Origin: Magicicada septendecula
Lineage: Eukaryota > Arthropoda > Insecta > Hemiptera > Cicadidae
Assembly: GCA_034769895.1 (NCBI GenBank)
Contig: CM068370.1
Span: forward strand, 46,366,344-46,430,343
Length of the DNA: 64,000 nucleotides
Direction: 5' to 3'
The notes below the pieces were generated by a model. That model did not search any database. It had not been told where the DNA came from and was given only the letters and a program-made list of their open reading frames with translations. The position numbers and the translations under genes are program-made. Positions 10,556 to 21,766 of the stretch are shown here, one piece after another; the stretch's first letter is position 1, and each line of letters opens with the position of its first letter.

Positions 10556-11240
10556 GGAAGAAGTTTTACAGTGTAAGTTATGGTCACCATTAATGTTTTG
10601 TCTAATAATTTCCATGTATATATTATATAAATGGTTAATATATTTGGTAAGCATGTACAAGAATAAGTTCAGTTGTTACGGATTGTGTGATATGAATCAC
10701 TTTTAATAAAATGGCAGATGACGAGAGTGAAGGGGTGTAAATGACTCTAATTCTAGAATAATTTTCAGTGGTCTGTGTATTTGGCATGGACGATATTGGC
10801 TTAAGTGCTGTTCAAACCATTTTATTGCTTTGACTTAATTTATTGTATAAGGATGTGCGCATAAGGTGGTCTAAACAAAGCCAATATTTTTCTCCCTTTA
10901 TGAATAAATGAATGCCGTGTAGTGTAATTGTAAAATAAGACTTTTGAAACACCTGTTTTTAAGACATAAATGAAACATAAATTTTAGGTGATTAAATATT
11001 TTAGTAAATAATATTAAGTTTGTTAATATACTATTCTGTTATAGTGTATACCTCATACATACCAAATGCGTTTTTTTTAATTCTCGTTTTTTATAGTTTG
11101 AAGTACAAACATTTGCATTCAAATTCTATATTCCTTTTTCCATAAGTTTTAAATATTTTCTATAAATCAAACAATATTACTTTGTACATCTCATCATGTT
11201 ACAATACAAAGTATTTTCAAAATAAATTATTGTTAAAAAA
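10556..11240 (+). other. Putative 3' UTR of the exon at 10280-10555
   Basis: AT-rich, with no open frame. AATAAA polyadenylation-type signals occur at 10705 and again near 10903, 11221 and 11655, so the real end is uncertain. Confidence 0.35.
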
Positions 11241-12364
11241 CTTTTGCATAACAGTGTTTCATGAAGTAATTGATTTTTTTTATACATTATTTTCTGTATT
11301 TAAAATTTAAATAATTTTTCATCATGTTCTGTATTTAAATAGTCTTTAAATACTGTTTAATTAAATACACTTAGCCCAAAATTTATAATTTTTAAAAGTG
11401 TATTGTTTTAAGTTGTAGGTATGAACAAGTTTTTTCCTGTAACATAAATTCTTTCATATCTTTTATCTCAGCTGGTTAACATATTTTCATATTCATTGAG
11501 CAACAGAAGTTTTAGTGTCATTCAATGGAGGGCGTAAAGTCTCTTCTCTAGATTTAAATCTGTATCAACAGTGTTCATTAGTTGAACTATCTGACTAATG
11601 GCATATTATGTGCTGTACATCTGATGATTCAGAATTAATCTGTACTTTTATGTATAAAATAAAGTACATTACTGCGATGAAGAGTGAATTTGGATTATCT
11701 AACCCAAATGGTTAAAACGACATGGATTGTGACTTTGTATTGAAGAGGAATACTTCTGAAGACCGAGAATATGGAGAGCACCTGCCAACTATCCTGCAGA
11801 GTTTTAACCGAAATGAGAAAGTATAATAGTTTCTGAAATTATCGTCATCATTATCAACATTATATGGTGTTCTGTTGTGTAGCAGATCCCGGACACAACT
11901 CCTGTCTCCATTTGTATTTTACAAGACTTTTATTTTATGCAAAAGTTGTATATCCCAATACAGTTCATGATTACAGTTCACTGATCAAGTTATCGCAGTC
12001 AGTAACTATTGGTCAATTCAATGTTGCAACCTTTTGCTCCAACTTTATGGAATGAAGATGGTCTTCGAAGGTACAGCTGAAATGTTTGCACCCAACAACT
12101 TTATACATGTCCTTACAGCCTGGCAAGCCAAAATTATAACAGTAATACATTAATTTACACAGTATAAGCGATAGTGGAATTTTCTATTTAGTACATACTT
12201 CAATGGTATCTTATTTGGATGGTACTAGAATTTGGATTTTTTGTGAATTAATGGCATGTGAACATTGTTTTAATTTTTTTTAATTAAGATGAATTGAATG
12301 TATTCTCATTTTATATTGTGATCATTATTATAAATCTGGATGAAACCTAATGATACAAACACAC
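11241..12364. other. AT-rich non-coding stretch
   Basis: No convincing gene. The 63-codon frame at 11864-12055 has no recognisable motif or splice context. Confidence 0.6.
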
Positions 12365-12369
12365 CTAAA

Positions 12370-12640
12370 ATTCTACAAGGCGATGGCCCTCCCACACACT
12401 TCTTTATGGGTCTGAAATTGGACTTTAACGAAAGGCCAGGCCAGTCATATCCAAGCGGCTGAAATGAGATTTCTCAGGCACATGGCAGGGTATACTCTCC
12501 ATGATCATAAAAGAAACACCGATATATGGCAGGACCTGAATATTATGAGTATACTTGTTAGGACTGCCCAGTATCTGCTGAATTGGTGGGAATGGATGAC
12601 TAGATGTTGTTGAATGAACCCAAACTTGTATTCTCGGATG
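12370..12640 (+). pseudogene. C-terminal relic of a LINE reverse transcriptase ORF
   Basis: In one frame: FYKAMALPHTSLWV, stop, NWTLTKGQASHIQAAEMRFL, then RHMAGYTLHDHKRNTDIWQ. This matches the familiar tail of arthropod LINE endonuclease-RT proteins, where YGSE-W-LTK precedes IQAAEMRFLR-AGYT-D-RN-DI. The stop and altered YGS motif show decay. It is truncated at both ends; nothing upstream was recognised. Confidence 0.7.
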
Positions 12641-13582
12641 ACCATGTTTCTTCACATAGGGAGTGTGATGTTGTTTCCTTAAGGTCTATCCACCAACTTC
12701 ATTAGAAATTTATCCATACATCTTTTATCTTCTATTTTATCATATGAAACAAGATTTTCCATTTCACCTATTCTTCTGGCTATGTGTCCTATCTAGCTTG
12801 GTTACACCTTGGGCGTATTAAGATTAGTATTAACACTGGTAAGTTACACACAGTACACCACAATGTAACCTCATCAAAATTAAAAATCAACTCGAGTACA
12901 TTTCATTCCATTATTGTCATTGCTTATTTGGTTTTAATATCAGTAACGTTTTTGTTCCTAACAAGTTTAAGAATAATTGTCACAATAAATAAAATGTCAA
13001 AATGAAATAAATATTACAACCAAAGACAAATTTTAGTTTTTTTTGTATACTCAGTGTTTTTTGTTTCATTCTGATATTTTAATTGTACCACACGAGCACT
13101 ATGACATTAGCAATTCAATTAAATTATGTTTTAGTTGATCTACCATCGATCCTACTGTTCATCTAAACAGAGTTAATTTTGGTTGTGTGTGGACAGCTTT
13201 ACTGAAAGATGTGAATTTCAAATAGAAATTCTCTTAAAAATCCTTACCTTTTCACAAGTTTTATTCAAAGTATTTCAGACTTGTACTCTACATCCTTGTC
13301 AATAGAGAAGCATCGCAGTATGAAAGAATTATTAACAGTCTAATAAAGACAGTTGGGAGTATTATGAATAGGTGTAAAGAATTATAAAAATAGTTAAATA
13401 ATTAATAAAGCACTTAACGTAGTATCACGTCTATTATTAGCAGTTACCAATAAGTAAGTAATGTTAAACATGTTACAGTAAAACTAGTTAAAAGTGGGAT
13501 TGGAAGGACAAAAAATTTTTCTGTGTACCTGTGGGACAAGTTTTCTTATCATACACAAATCAGATGTTGCTCAACTTATTTA
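12641..13582. other. AT-rich non-coding stretch
   Basis: No gene or repeat supported. Frames at 12784-13005 and 13523-13735 are short and featureless, and the second overlaps the mariner TIR. Confidence 0.6.
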
Positions 13583-13737
13583 CGAGGGCTATTTTTTCCA
13601 ACCTCCGTTAAAGTAGGAATAAAAAACGAGAATAATTATAAAAAATGTATTATATACAAAATATTTGTACATCTCTCAGCTACTTTTATACATAATCACC
13701 ATTTCGATCTAGGCACTTATCATAACGTGGCATGAGT

Positions 13738-14133
13738 TTACCTATCAAAGAAAGCTGCCGCCTGGTCACTTAGCCAACTGTTCACATAGGCCTTCAGTTC
13801 ATCGTCACTCATAAACCTCTGCCCTGCTAACCACAGCTTTATTTGAGTGAAAAGATGAAAGTCGCTCGGCGCTAAATCTGGGCTATATGGCGGATGTTTA
13901 AAAACCTCCCATTTGAACTTCCGGAGGAGATCCTGTGTCTGTGCTCCAGTGTGAGGATGAGCGTTGTCGTGAAGAAAGACAATACCCGATGACAACATTC
14001 CTCTTCTGTTGTTCTTAATTGCTCTTCGTAGTCGCTGAAGAGTGCCACAGTATAAGGCTGAAGTGACGGTCGTCCCCCGTTCATTAAATTCAGTCAATAA
14101 TACGCCTGTTCGGTCCCAAAACACAGTAGCCAT
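13738..14133 (-). pseudogene. Mariner transposase, C-terminal catalytic part
   Basis: Begins MATVFWDRTGVLLTEF. FLHDNAHPHTG carries the second catalytic Asp, and PPYSPDLAPSDFHLF carries the third; 34 residues lie between them (DD34D). It ends FFDR, close to the left TIR. It continues the preceding frame after the shift near 14140. Confidence 0.9.
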
Positions 14134-14755
14134 AAGTTTTTTGTTGAAAATGTTTGCTTGAACTTTACCGGTCTACCTGGGGACTCACTATGCTTCCACT
14201 GTTTGGACTGCTCTTTTGTCTCGACACTTTCATATTGCACCCACGTCTCATCTCCCGTCACAATCTTGTCCAGAAAACCCTGCCTTTTCTCGTAATAGCG
14301 TTGCAAAAATTCTAAGGCTGCGCCCATTCGCTGAGTCTTATGGTTGTCAATAAGCATTTTCAGCACCCACCGTACACAAATTTTTCTGTAGCCAAGCTTC
14401 ACGCTTACAATGTCATACAGAACTGACCTTGAGATTTCAGGAAATTCGACAGACAGCTCAGAAATTGTGAATCTGCACCTTTTGCGAACCACTTGATTAA
14501 CTTTATCAACAATTTCTTCCATCGCTACAGATTTCCTCCCTTGATACCCTTGACATCATGGATGTCAGTTCGTCCTTCTTTAAACTTTCTGCACCATTCT
14601 CATATACAACCATCATTCATAAAATTGTTGGCATAAAAATTACTCATTTGACGATGAATTTCGGCTGCATTACACCCTTTGGCGAGAAGAAAGCAAATTA
14701 TGGCACGCACTACACACTTGTCGGGGGCGATTCGATTACATTAGACATGTTATGA
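14094..14755 (-). pseudogene. Mariner transposase, N-terminal and first catalytic part
   Basis: The longest clean frame (14522 to 14094) contains the second helix-turn-helix, then IVTGDETWV with the first catalytic Asp. Upstream to about 14755, other frames encode CNAAEIHRQMSNFYANNFMN and EWCRKFKEGRTDIHDVKG, the first helix-turn-helix region, separated by a TGA and a frameshift. The start is probably the ATG at 14749 (NMSNVIESP), but it is not in frame with the rest. The frame leaves the family sequence after FKQTFSTK, where a one-base slip moves it to the next ORF. Confidence 0.85.
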
Positions 14756-15179
14756 CACTTGTTACGCAACAATGACTGAAGGGAGGGAGTGCACCTATTG
14801 CTGTGTGGTAGGGAATAGTCCAATGCGCATGCGCTGCATATCTCCAATCCAATATCGCATGTGGGTCTCATTGAGTGGCATCTCGGTGGTTGAAAAAAAA
14901 TATCCTTCATATTTTAAATTTTATGTGCATTTTTTTATACTATTACATACATTTTTATCATAATTGTCATAATATAATTACTACTCAAACATACCACCAG
15001 CCCCTTTTCATAAATTTAGATGACTGGTTGTTTTGTGTACCGTAGTTCACACATTTAATTAACTTTATTACATCATTAGTTATTGTCATGTTGTTACCTA
15101 TTACACATAGTTATGTAAATACAATGAATATTTGCAGTTATCAAGTGTCCTTGTAACTTTATTTATAAGTGACAACAAT

Positions 15180-15206
15180 GTTTCAGGTAAACAGTCCCAT
15201 CTTCAG
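15180..15206 (-). ncRNA. Degenerate hammerhead-core-like motif at the Penelope 5' end
   Basis: On the minus strand CTGAAGA (15206-15200) precedes GAAAC (15184-15180) with 15 bases between them. The intervening stem is weak (GG/CC only). It is opposite in orientation to the motif at the other end. Confidence 0.35.
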
Positions 15207-15255
15207 GTAAAACTTTGTGTTATGATACTGTAATTAAAAACAAAACAAAACAAAA

Positions 15256-15879
15256 ATGAAATTGTTGAAGACTAACCTACACATAAAATTTAATAAATTT
15301 TGTCTGTTTCACAATTTAACACCAAAGTACACTATCATAAACATTAGATCATCTTCAAAATCAGCAAAAACGACAATTAAACATGCCCAAACTTTCTATA
15401 TCAAAGAAAAAATTAAATCGTTATACACCAAAAAATCTATTCTTAATATACAGTTACTCAAATTGCATTTGCAAATGCTTAAGAACATTCATCCTGCAAT
15501 CATAAACAATGTCCTTGATTCTGTTCATAAATACGTGACTGATGTGATTCGCAATATATATATGTGTGTGTGTGTATATATATATATAAAACAGACACGC
15601 AAGTTGCAAAATTTAAAAGATAAACACAGTCGTGACACGAACGTCCATTGTAAACACACCTTCTATCCACGTGTGTCGAATTTAACTTCAATAACTTTCA
15701 ATGCCGATGAACTGAATATTTTAAATAAGGGCATAAATTATTGTATTCCTCCTAACTTTAATAAAAATCAAATCGCCCATAAAATCATTAGTGCCGAAAC
15801 GGCGACAAAAGCAATCCCAGACCCAAAACTACAAAACGAGGTATGTTATCTAATAAGTAATAAGTTTAGAAAGTTATGA
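15256..15879 (+). pseudogene. Penelope-like N-terminal region
   Basis: 207 residues from ATG at 15256. Near the C-terminus, FYPRVSNLTSITFNADEL and LNILNKGINYCIPP resemble the segment that precedes the RT in Penelope-like proteins. A TG/TA microsatellite (about 15558-15588) has been translated through in frame as a Tyr/Cys/Val/Ile run, an insertion relative to what is expected. The frame overlaps the next by four bases. Confidence 0.7.
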
Positions 15880-16631
15880 AAGTTATGAAAGCGCGTACTT
15901 TGCATGATCGTCTGCATCATATGTCAAATAAATACACAAACAGTTCCAAGGAATTCAAGTTATTGAAACAGATAAAAACAAAGTTAATCGAAAATAATGC
16001 ACTTATCACAAAAGCGGGCAAAGGTAAAACCCTTGTTGTCATGGACAGTGAATCATATACAATGAAGGTTAATGACTTTATCTCAAATAACAATATAATA
16101 ACTATGAAGTCTGATCCTACACACATTTACGTTAAACATTTAAACAAGGAAATTAATAAATGCGTAAATTTATTCAGTGAACGTACACGTCGCTACCTAA
16201 AACCCTGCAATGCTATAGCTCCGATTTTTACAGGTCTACCCAAAATTCATAAAGGCAACGTACCGATTAGACCCCTTGTTAATTTTACCACACCACCAGG
16301 TTTTCGTGCAGCCAAAAAACTTGTCAAAGTCATTAGGGACAGTATAGACATAAAAACCAACCATACTATTGCAAATCTCACTGCCTTTATAAATAAGGTT
16401 AAGAATGTTAAGTTACCCCCCAATTATAAATTGGCCTCCTTTGACATTATCAACGTGTATACTAACATACCAGTTAGGGAAACGCTGCAGATTCTAAGGA
16501 ATAACTTGTTTGAAAGTAACAAATTAAACGCCCAAATGATAGAAGAGCTATTGGGCCTACTTGAAGTCATTTTAGGACAAAATTATTTTACTTTCAATGA
16601 CCTTACTTTAATTAATTTACAGTCAACGTGA
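15876..16631 (+). pseudogene. Penelope-like RT, motifs 1-3
   Basis: Contains GLPKIHKGNVPIRPLV (the Penelope-type RT2 block) and LASFDIINVYTNIPV, whose Asp is the first RT catalytic residue. The frame ends at TGA 16629 because of a one-base shift near 16615; the next frame resumes with QRDGLAMGSPLSG. Confidence 0.85.
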
Positions 16632-17019
16632 TGGTTTAGCAATGGGCTCGCCGCTTTCTGGTTTGCTTGCTGACATTTATTTGAATTTCTATGAAAACAC
16701 ATTTATGTTTTCTAACAATATTCACAAAAATAACATCATATTTTATGCACGTTATGTTGACACATTTATAATATATAAAGGCACTTTACGACAGATTGAA
16801 AATTTTAAAAACTATATGAATAATATAAATAGGAACATTCAGTTCACTCTTGAGACTGAAACAAATAATAAATTAAACTTTTTGGACTTAACAGTTACTA
16901 AACACATTGATAAACTGAAATTCAATATCTATAGGAAACCAACCACCACCGATGTAACCATACCTGTCGACTCACATCACCCCTTTTTGCAAAAAATGGC
17001 AGCCTTTAATGACTTTTAA
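16600..17019 (+). pseudogene. Penelope-like RT, motifs 4-7, catalytic box damaged
   Basis: The frame enters near 16600 as QRDGLAMGSPLSG. The catalytic box reads FYARYVDTFIIY, where the family has two adjacent Asp residues; exactly one codon is missing. KLNFLDLTV and RKPTTTDV are the expected downstream blocks. After 17019 the protein sequence continues in another frame (LDDEDFNDELNTIKYIA) to about 17130, then a stop. Confidence 0.85.
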
Positions 17020-17269
17020 CAGTACCTCTTGACGATGAGGATTTTAATGACGAACTAAACACAATAAAATACATAGCTCAAGCCAATGGCTACAATAGTT
17101 CCTTGATTGACAACCTCCTCAGAAAATAAAAGCACAAGCTATCTAAACCCCATATAGAAAAAGACACAAAAACCATTTTTATTTCAACGACATACACCAA
17201 CATAATGCCAAAAATTTTAACTAGTATAATAACAATAGAACCATAATATTTAAAACAAACAATACTCTT

Positions 17270-17670
17270 ATGAACATACTCCGTAATAAAATAACTATCC
17301 CTTTAGAAAAGAAAACGGGGGTGTATAAATTATCTTGCGACGATTGTGAATGTTTTTATATCGGCCAGATGGGAAGGGGTTTCCAAAAACGTTTTATTGA
17401 ACACACGCCAAAGCACAATCTGAAGGGTCAGACATCACCATCAAGCATAAAATCCAACTATGCACGTCATTTGATAGACAAAAATCATAAATATACAAGC
17501 TTTGTTTCCAACTTGAAACCCATGCATTTTTGTAATAAAGACACTTACATGAACGCCTTGGAAGAATTTGAGATATATAGGGCGTACAATGACATACACA
17601 GTCGTGACTTCATGCTAAACGACCATTTAAATTTTAAATCAAACCCGCTATATTACATTACATTTTACAG
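17270..17670 (+). pseudogene. GIY-YIG endonuclease domain of the Penelope-like element
   Basis: Residues 17-33 are GVYKLSCDDCECFYIGQ: the GVY and YIG halves of the motif with the Cys residues seen in Penelope endonucleases. RGFQKRFIEH follows with the conserved Arg and His, and LEEFEIY carries the probable metal-binding Glu. The coding sequence is cut at 17670 by the LINE and appears to resume at 18703. Confidence 0.88.
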
Positions 17671-18421
17671 CTGTTATATTGACTGATAAAACTTGGAAGT
17701 TAGTGGAATTAAATATGATCAATTATTTAGATATGGTTTCTAAATGGCTTGCATTGAACCAATTATCTCTAAACTTGGACAAGACAGTTTTTATGACTTT
17801 TGGAAACTATTGTGATAGTGTTCCTTATGATATTAGTGTTTCTATGAATGGTAAATTATTGAAACGGGTTGAAAGTTGTAAATATTTGGGGATTGTATTT
17901 GATTATAGAATGATTTGGAATGAACATATTGAGTATATTTTAAATAAAACTAAATATTTAGTATTTATTTTTCATAAAATCTCCAAATATGTGCATACTG
18001 AGACTCTTAGAATGCTTTACTATGCATTCTGTCAGAGCATAATTAGCTATGGAATTATTGCCTGGGGAGGAGCGTATGCAGGCAATTTAAAATTGATACA
18101 AGAGTTGCAAAATAAAATTCTGAAAATTGTTAACAGGAATCATTTCATACCTCACAACAATCCACTAAATGTAGAACAATTATTTTCCTTTGAGGCATTA
18201 AAGCTTCATTACAATGATTTAAAACTAAATTTATAAACTCTAATAGTATTACTAGAAATAGAAGTGTTCCTATTCGTTTGAGATCTAAGACAGTTGGTGG
18301 TAGAAGCAGTTTTGTCAGAGCCATAAGATTGTTTAACGACCTTCCAAATGATCTCAAAATATTAAGTCAAATTAGTTCTAGGAAAACCAAATTAAAGAAA
18401 TGGATTAAAGCCAATATATAA
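17671..18421 (+). pseudogene. LINE RT C-terminal half, one frameshift
   Basis: AVILTDKTWKLVELNM starts at the truncation point. SLNLDKTVFMTFGN, CKYLGIVFDYRMIWNEHIEY and YGIIAWGGAY are typical of arthropod LINE RT thumb and C-terminal regions. The first frame stops at 18236. The protein continues one base off as RLRSKTVGGRSSFVRAIRLF and FNDLPNDLKIL to TAA at 18419. One shift near 18230 is the only damage seen. Confidence 0.85.
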
Positions 18422-18697
18422 GAATGTTAAGTTAACATATATTGTCTATATCTTTGAAATTGTGTGTGATAAATAATATCATATATAAAATAATTGTTGA
18501 ATTACTATTATCATGGAAATTTGATTATATTAATATATTCATTGTATTAAGTTAGCATTAGCTGACTATGTAGTTTTAAGTTTTTTTGCCAGCCCTGCAA
18601 ACAGGTATCAAAGTATACCTCTGTAGGTTTACTTACTTTTATAAATGTATTGTTTGTAAGATGTAATGTAAATGTTCTGGTTAATAAATAAATATGA
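17671..18697 (+). mobile_element. 5'-truncated LINE inserted in the Penelope-like element
   Basis: TACAG lies just before (17666-17670) and just after (18698-18702), a 5-bp target duplication. The element ends in an aataaataaa tail. The interior encodes RT sequence from directly after the catalytic YADD region to the C-terminus. This is typical 5' truncation by target-primed reverse transcription. Confidence 0.85.
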
Positions 18698-18857
18698 TAC
18701 AGCAATAAACCTGTCTACACAGTAGCGATTGATAGTCAGTGTCCGATCGGTCCGACTCGAGTGTGCACTCAAGTAAGCGGATATGTGTGTAATTGTTTTC
18801 AAATATTTGTATTTTAATATGTAACGGTCTAAGAGTGAATTTTTATTTTATTTATTT

Positions 18858-18884
18858 CTGATGACAAGACATATGTCTCGAAAC
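18858..18884 (+). ncRNA. Hammerhead-core-like motif at the Penelope 3' end
   Basis: CTGATGA (18858-18864) is followed by a short stem agac/gtct with an ATAT loop (18867-18878) and GAAAC (18880-18884). Hammerhead ribozymes in Penelope-like terminal repeats are established. Here the stem II offset is slightly unusual, and stems I and III with the cleavage site were not convincingly identified, so it may be a degenerate copy. Confidence 0.45.
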
Positions 18885-18950
18885 GCATAAATTAAATCAA
18901 AACGCAACATGAAGTCACACGACGGAAGTAATAAGGTAAATATTTTACAC

Positions 18951-20149
18951 ACAATGTAGAGCAGCTTAAAAAAAAAGTGAACCTGGGTATATCACTTCTA
19001 AGGGTTATGAAGGGGGGAAAGGTAAACTAAATTGGAATGTTCTGAGGGTAAATCCCTACTAAGAATGGTTTTAAGGGAACAGTGGATGGAAAAAATAAAT
19101 GGAAGAAGACTGAAGTTCCTGGAGAAAACCCAATATGTTGTGTTGTATGAAGTCTGAACTCTCAAACCTGGAGTGAATACAAGTAGAAATCGTGATAGTA
19201 TCTGGGTCCCACTGCAAAATAGAATAGTATATGATGGTGATAATTACTGCCCGCACATGGACTGATTCGTCACAAGACAAAAATCACGTCCTCATGTCAA
19301 AACAACGTATGATGATTCTAGCATCTCAATCCACATACTGAACCACCTCAACTTCAGTTTTCCTGTTTTTCTTTCCACATGTAAAGAGATGTTTTACATG
19401 GCCACACTTGTGCTAATTCCAGGACAGATGGTGCAGATTTAAAAAAGAAATTCCTTTGTTGCTTTATTTACATAGAATTTACATGATTTTGTAAAAAAAT
19501 ATTTCCTCCAGTTTATTCTTTATAAAAACATAGTTTTGTAAAAATGAAGGTAGTTTAATAATGAAATAACTGATTTTCTGATACCCTGTTGTGCGCCATC
19601 TTTTCCCCATAAGTTAGGGAGAGTTGGCGAACATCATGGGATAAATGGCATGCCAAGCAAATTGCTGTCAACACGATCAAGTCATCATTAAGTGTACATC
19701 ACATCAAGATGCAACTGTACATCATTAATTCATTTTAAAATTACTACAGTTTACAATAATTACCATTATCACTTAAAATAAAGGGTATCTCCTCCAAAAA
19801 TAAATCATAAACATATTATTGATTATTAAAATATAATAAAATGAAAGAGCAAAAATAACTATAAAATTAAGAATTAAATACAAAACTACATAAGAAAAAT
19901 AGATGCATATAGATACACATATAATTACTCTTAAACTGTATAAATATCAAATACAAAATTTCAGAAAACTGTAACTGAAAATAGGAAGAAATAACTATAA
20001 GTGAAATGTGACAAAATATTAAATTTACGTTTTAAAAAGTTGTAAACATTACAGGAAAACTTAAAAACTAAAAAAAAATTCAAAGCTGGTCAAAATACAA
20101 TATTTCTATAAAATCCATATAAAAGCTTTTAGATTTAAAATTTAAGCAT
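18951..20149. other. AT-rich non-coding stretch
   Basis: No protein, repeat partner or RNA gene recognised. The frame at 19071-19280 is short and featureless. Confidence 0.6.
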
Positions 20150-20189
20150 AGTCTGTCAGGGTGATGCCTGACTGATGTCAAATTCTTGG

Positions 20190-20205
20190 CGTTCTTAAAA
20201 GAACG
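20190..20205 (-). other. Histone-type stem-loop A
   Basis: On the minus strand CGTTCT, UUUA, AGAACG: a perfect 6-bp stem with a four-base UUUA loop, preceded by CAAAC. This is the format of the metazoan histone-mRNA 3' stem-loop. No histone coding sequence lies beside it. The word tagtctgtcagggtg (20150-20164) lies 25 bp from it, as at stem-loop B. Confidence 0.4.
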
Positions 20206-20429
20206 GTTTGTGTTGGTATTGTTGGAGGACTGCATAGCTGACAGAATTGCAGCTTCTCTGAGTATCTCTTAGTTTGCTTAACAATGCTTAAGCTAAGCTT
20301 AAGCCCCCTCACCACGTCAAGGTGAATACTCACGAGGGGGGACAGGATGGCTAAGGACGCAACTATGCTGTCGCCACTGGAGGAAAGTGTAATATCACTC
20401 CTGGCTGCTACTTCAGATTTCAGCAGAAG

Positions 20430-20748
20430 ACTCATGGAGACATGGAAGAACGCATTTTTAAACTCGACCAAAGTTTCAACATACAAACAGCAAGTCAGTG
20501 TGCACGGGATGTATATAGAAACATCCCTAGGAGCGTTCAAACGTTCGGCTCCAGAGGAAGGCTTGGCCATATTGTGACCCAGTCATACTTATACAGATTC
20601 AACCTGACCCAGGCCGCTACCTGTCTGCTGTTTCATCTGCATGAGGAGACCTTATAGCACATAATTGGTGGATTGCCGGACGGACATCCCAGGAGTGCCG
20701 AGACAGGGGATTTGGTATACTTCTTACTTCTTGGAGCAGACTTCCAGG
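20430..20748 (+). pseudogene. Inverted fragment of the LINE C-terminal region
   Basis: RGRLGHIVTQSYLYRFNLTQ and TCLLFHLHEETL, then a stop and HIIGG, correspond to RARIGHIVTGHYLHQFNL and CERCQMEEEALEHILLRC in the minus-strand LINE ending at 20750. Two Cys positions of the zinc-knuckle-like motif are lost. It abuts the minus-strand copy tail to tail at a short palindrome (gggtcaagtgaccc). Confidence 0.75.
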
Positions 20749-20749
20749 G

Positions 20750-21106
20750 TCAAGTGACCCCGATGGTCTGATGTCCATGGTATACCACAGCAGCGAGTGC
20801 CCAAAAGCGCTTGTTCCTGAGAATCTGGTCCAGGCCACCATTCTCTCCCATCACGGCCCTCAGGGTCTCCCTGGCTGGATTCTGTACGGAGCATCTGAGC
20901 AGAATGTGCTCAAGAGCTTCCTCCTCCATCTGGCATCTCTCACAGGTTGGGGTATCTCTCAAGTTGAATTGGTGCAGGTAATGTCCGGTGACAATGTGGC
21001 CAATTCTGGCCCTTGCTGCAAAAGTAGCCGTGGCTCTTGCCATGTCGCAGTATAAGGAAGGGTTTGCAGGTTCTTTCTGGAGTTGAAATAGTTGTCTCCC
21101 TGTCAC
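20750..21106 (-). pseudogene. LINE ORF2: C-terminal Cys/His region
   Basis: Same frame as RNase H. CERCQMEEEALEHILLRC gives a C-C-H-C arrangement found after RNase H in I-like LINEs. FWALAAVVYHGHQTIGVT is the C-terminus, with TGA at 20752-20750. Confidence 0.85.
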
Positions 21107-21127
21107 TCCTGCGCACCAGCGCTCTGT

Positions 21128-21763
21128 TCATTCCTTTTTTATCCGAGCAGCCGCAGCTTTCTTGCATCTTGCCAGCGAGTATTGGGGGTGTTTGACTGGT
21201 CCCATGTTTGCAGCTTCTTTCGCTATCTGGTCCGCTTTTTCGTTTCCATCCACCCCGCAATGGGCCGGTGTCCATTGGAATACAATGTGTTTTCCTTTGA
21301 TCTTTAGAGATGATAGAGGCGCCCTCAATTCCTTGATGCGGAAGTAATAGTCACTTGGGCCTGTCTGTGTCAGAGCTTCCATGGCTGATTTTGAGTCTGT
21401 GAGAATACATATTTCTCTGTCTTCAATCTGTAGACAGCTCACCAAGGCCGCATCTAACGCCAATAGCTCCGCATCCATACTTGACGCTGCATTTGCTGGG
21501 ACATAGAAGCATTTGCCGGTCTTTTGGTTATAGTATCCTGCTCCTGATTTACTTTTGCCACTGTCCACGGATCCATCAGTGTATATTTTCACAAAGCTGT
21601 GATACTGGGTATTGAGCATTTCCAGTGTCTCCCTTCGAAGAGCTTCTGAGTGGTCAGCCTTGGTCATTTTAATTCGTAAGTCAAGTTTAACTTCCACTTC
21701 TATCGTCCCCCAAGGTGGTTCGTTGACGTATGCAGCAATGGGCTCTGGGGTCTCGTTGGGCAT
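21128..21763 (-). pseudogene. LINE ORF2: RNase H domain
   Basis: Catalytic residues appear in IYTDGSV (Asp), SMDAELLALDAAL (Glu), ILTDSKSAM (Asp) and GNEKADQIAKEAAN (Asp), with WTPAHCGV before the last. All four acidic positions are kept. It ends at TGA 21130-21128 with the frame continuing. Confidence 0.92.
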
Positions 21764-21766
21764 GTC

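Larger units (their letters stand above)
13583..14909 (-). mobile_element. Dead mariner element (~1.33 kb) with TIRs
   Basis: The left end reads cgagggctattttttccaac. In reverse complement the right end reads tgaaggatattttttttcaa, about 75-80% alike over 27 bp. Both ends are flanked by TA (13581-13582, 14910-14911), the usual mariner target. The interior encodes a transposase on the minus strand in at least three pieces. Length and DD34D spacing fit the mariner family. Damage includes a frameshift in an A-run near 14140, a frameshift near 14530, and an in-frame TGA in the N-terminal helix-turn-helix region where related proteins have Arg. Confidence 0.9.
15160..18950 (+). mobile_element. Dead Penelope-like element, interrupted by a LINE
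   Basis: Plus-strand pieces encode, in order, a Penelope-type N-terminal region (15256-15879), RT (15876-17019), a linker and a GIY-YIG endonuclease (17270-17670), the diagnostic pairing for this group. Hammerhead-core-like words occur at both ends: minus strand at 15180-15206 and plus strand at 18858-18884. The reading frame re-opens after the LINE at 18703 for about 45 codons. Exact element ends are not fixed. Frameshifts near 16615, 17020 and 17200 and stops make it inactive. Confidence 0.85.

Noticed and set aside
20285-20305. Small palindrome gcttaagctaagcttaagc
   Set aside because: Short and AT-rich, with no partner or context; chance cannot be excluded.
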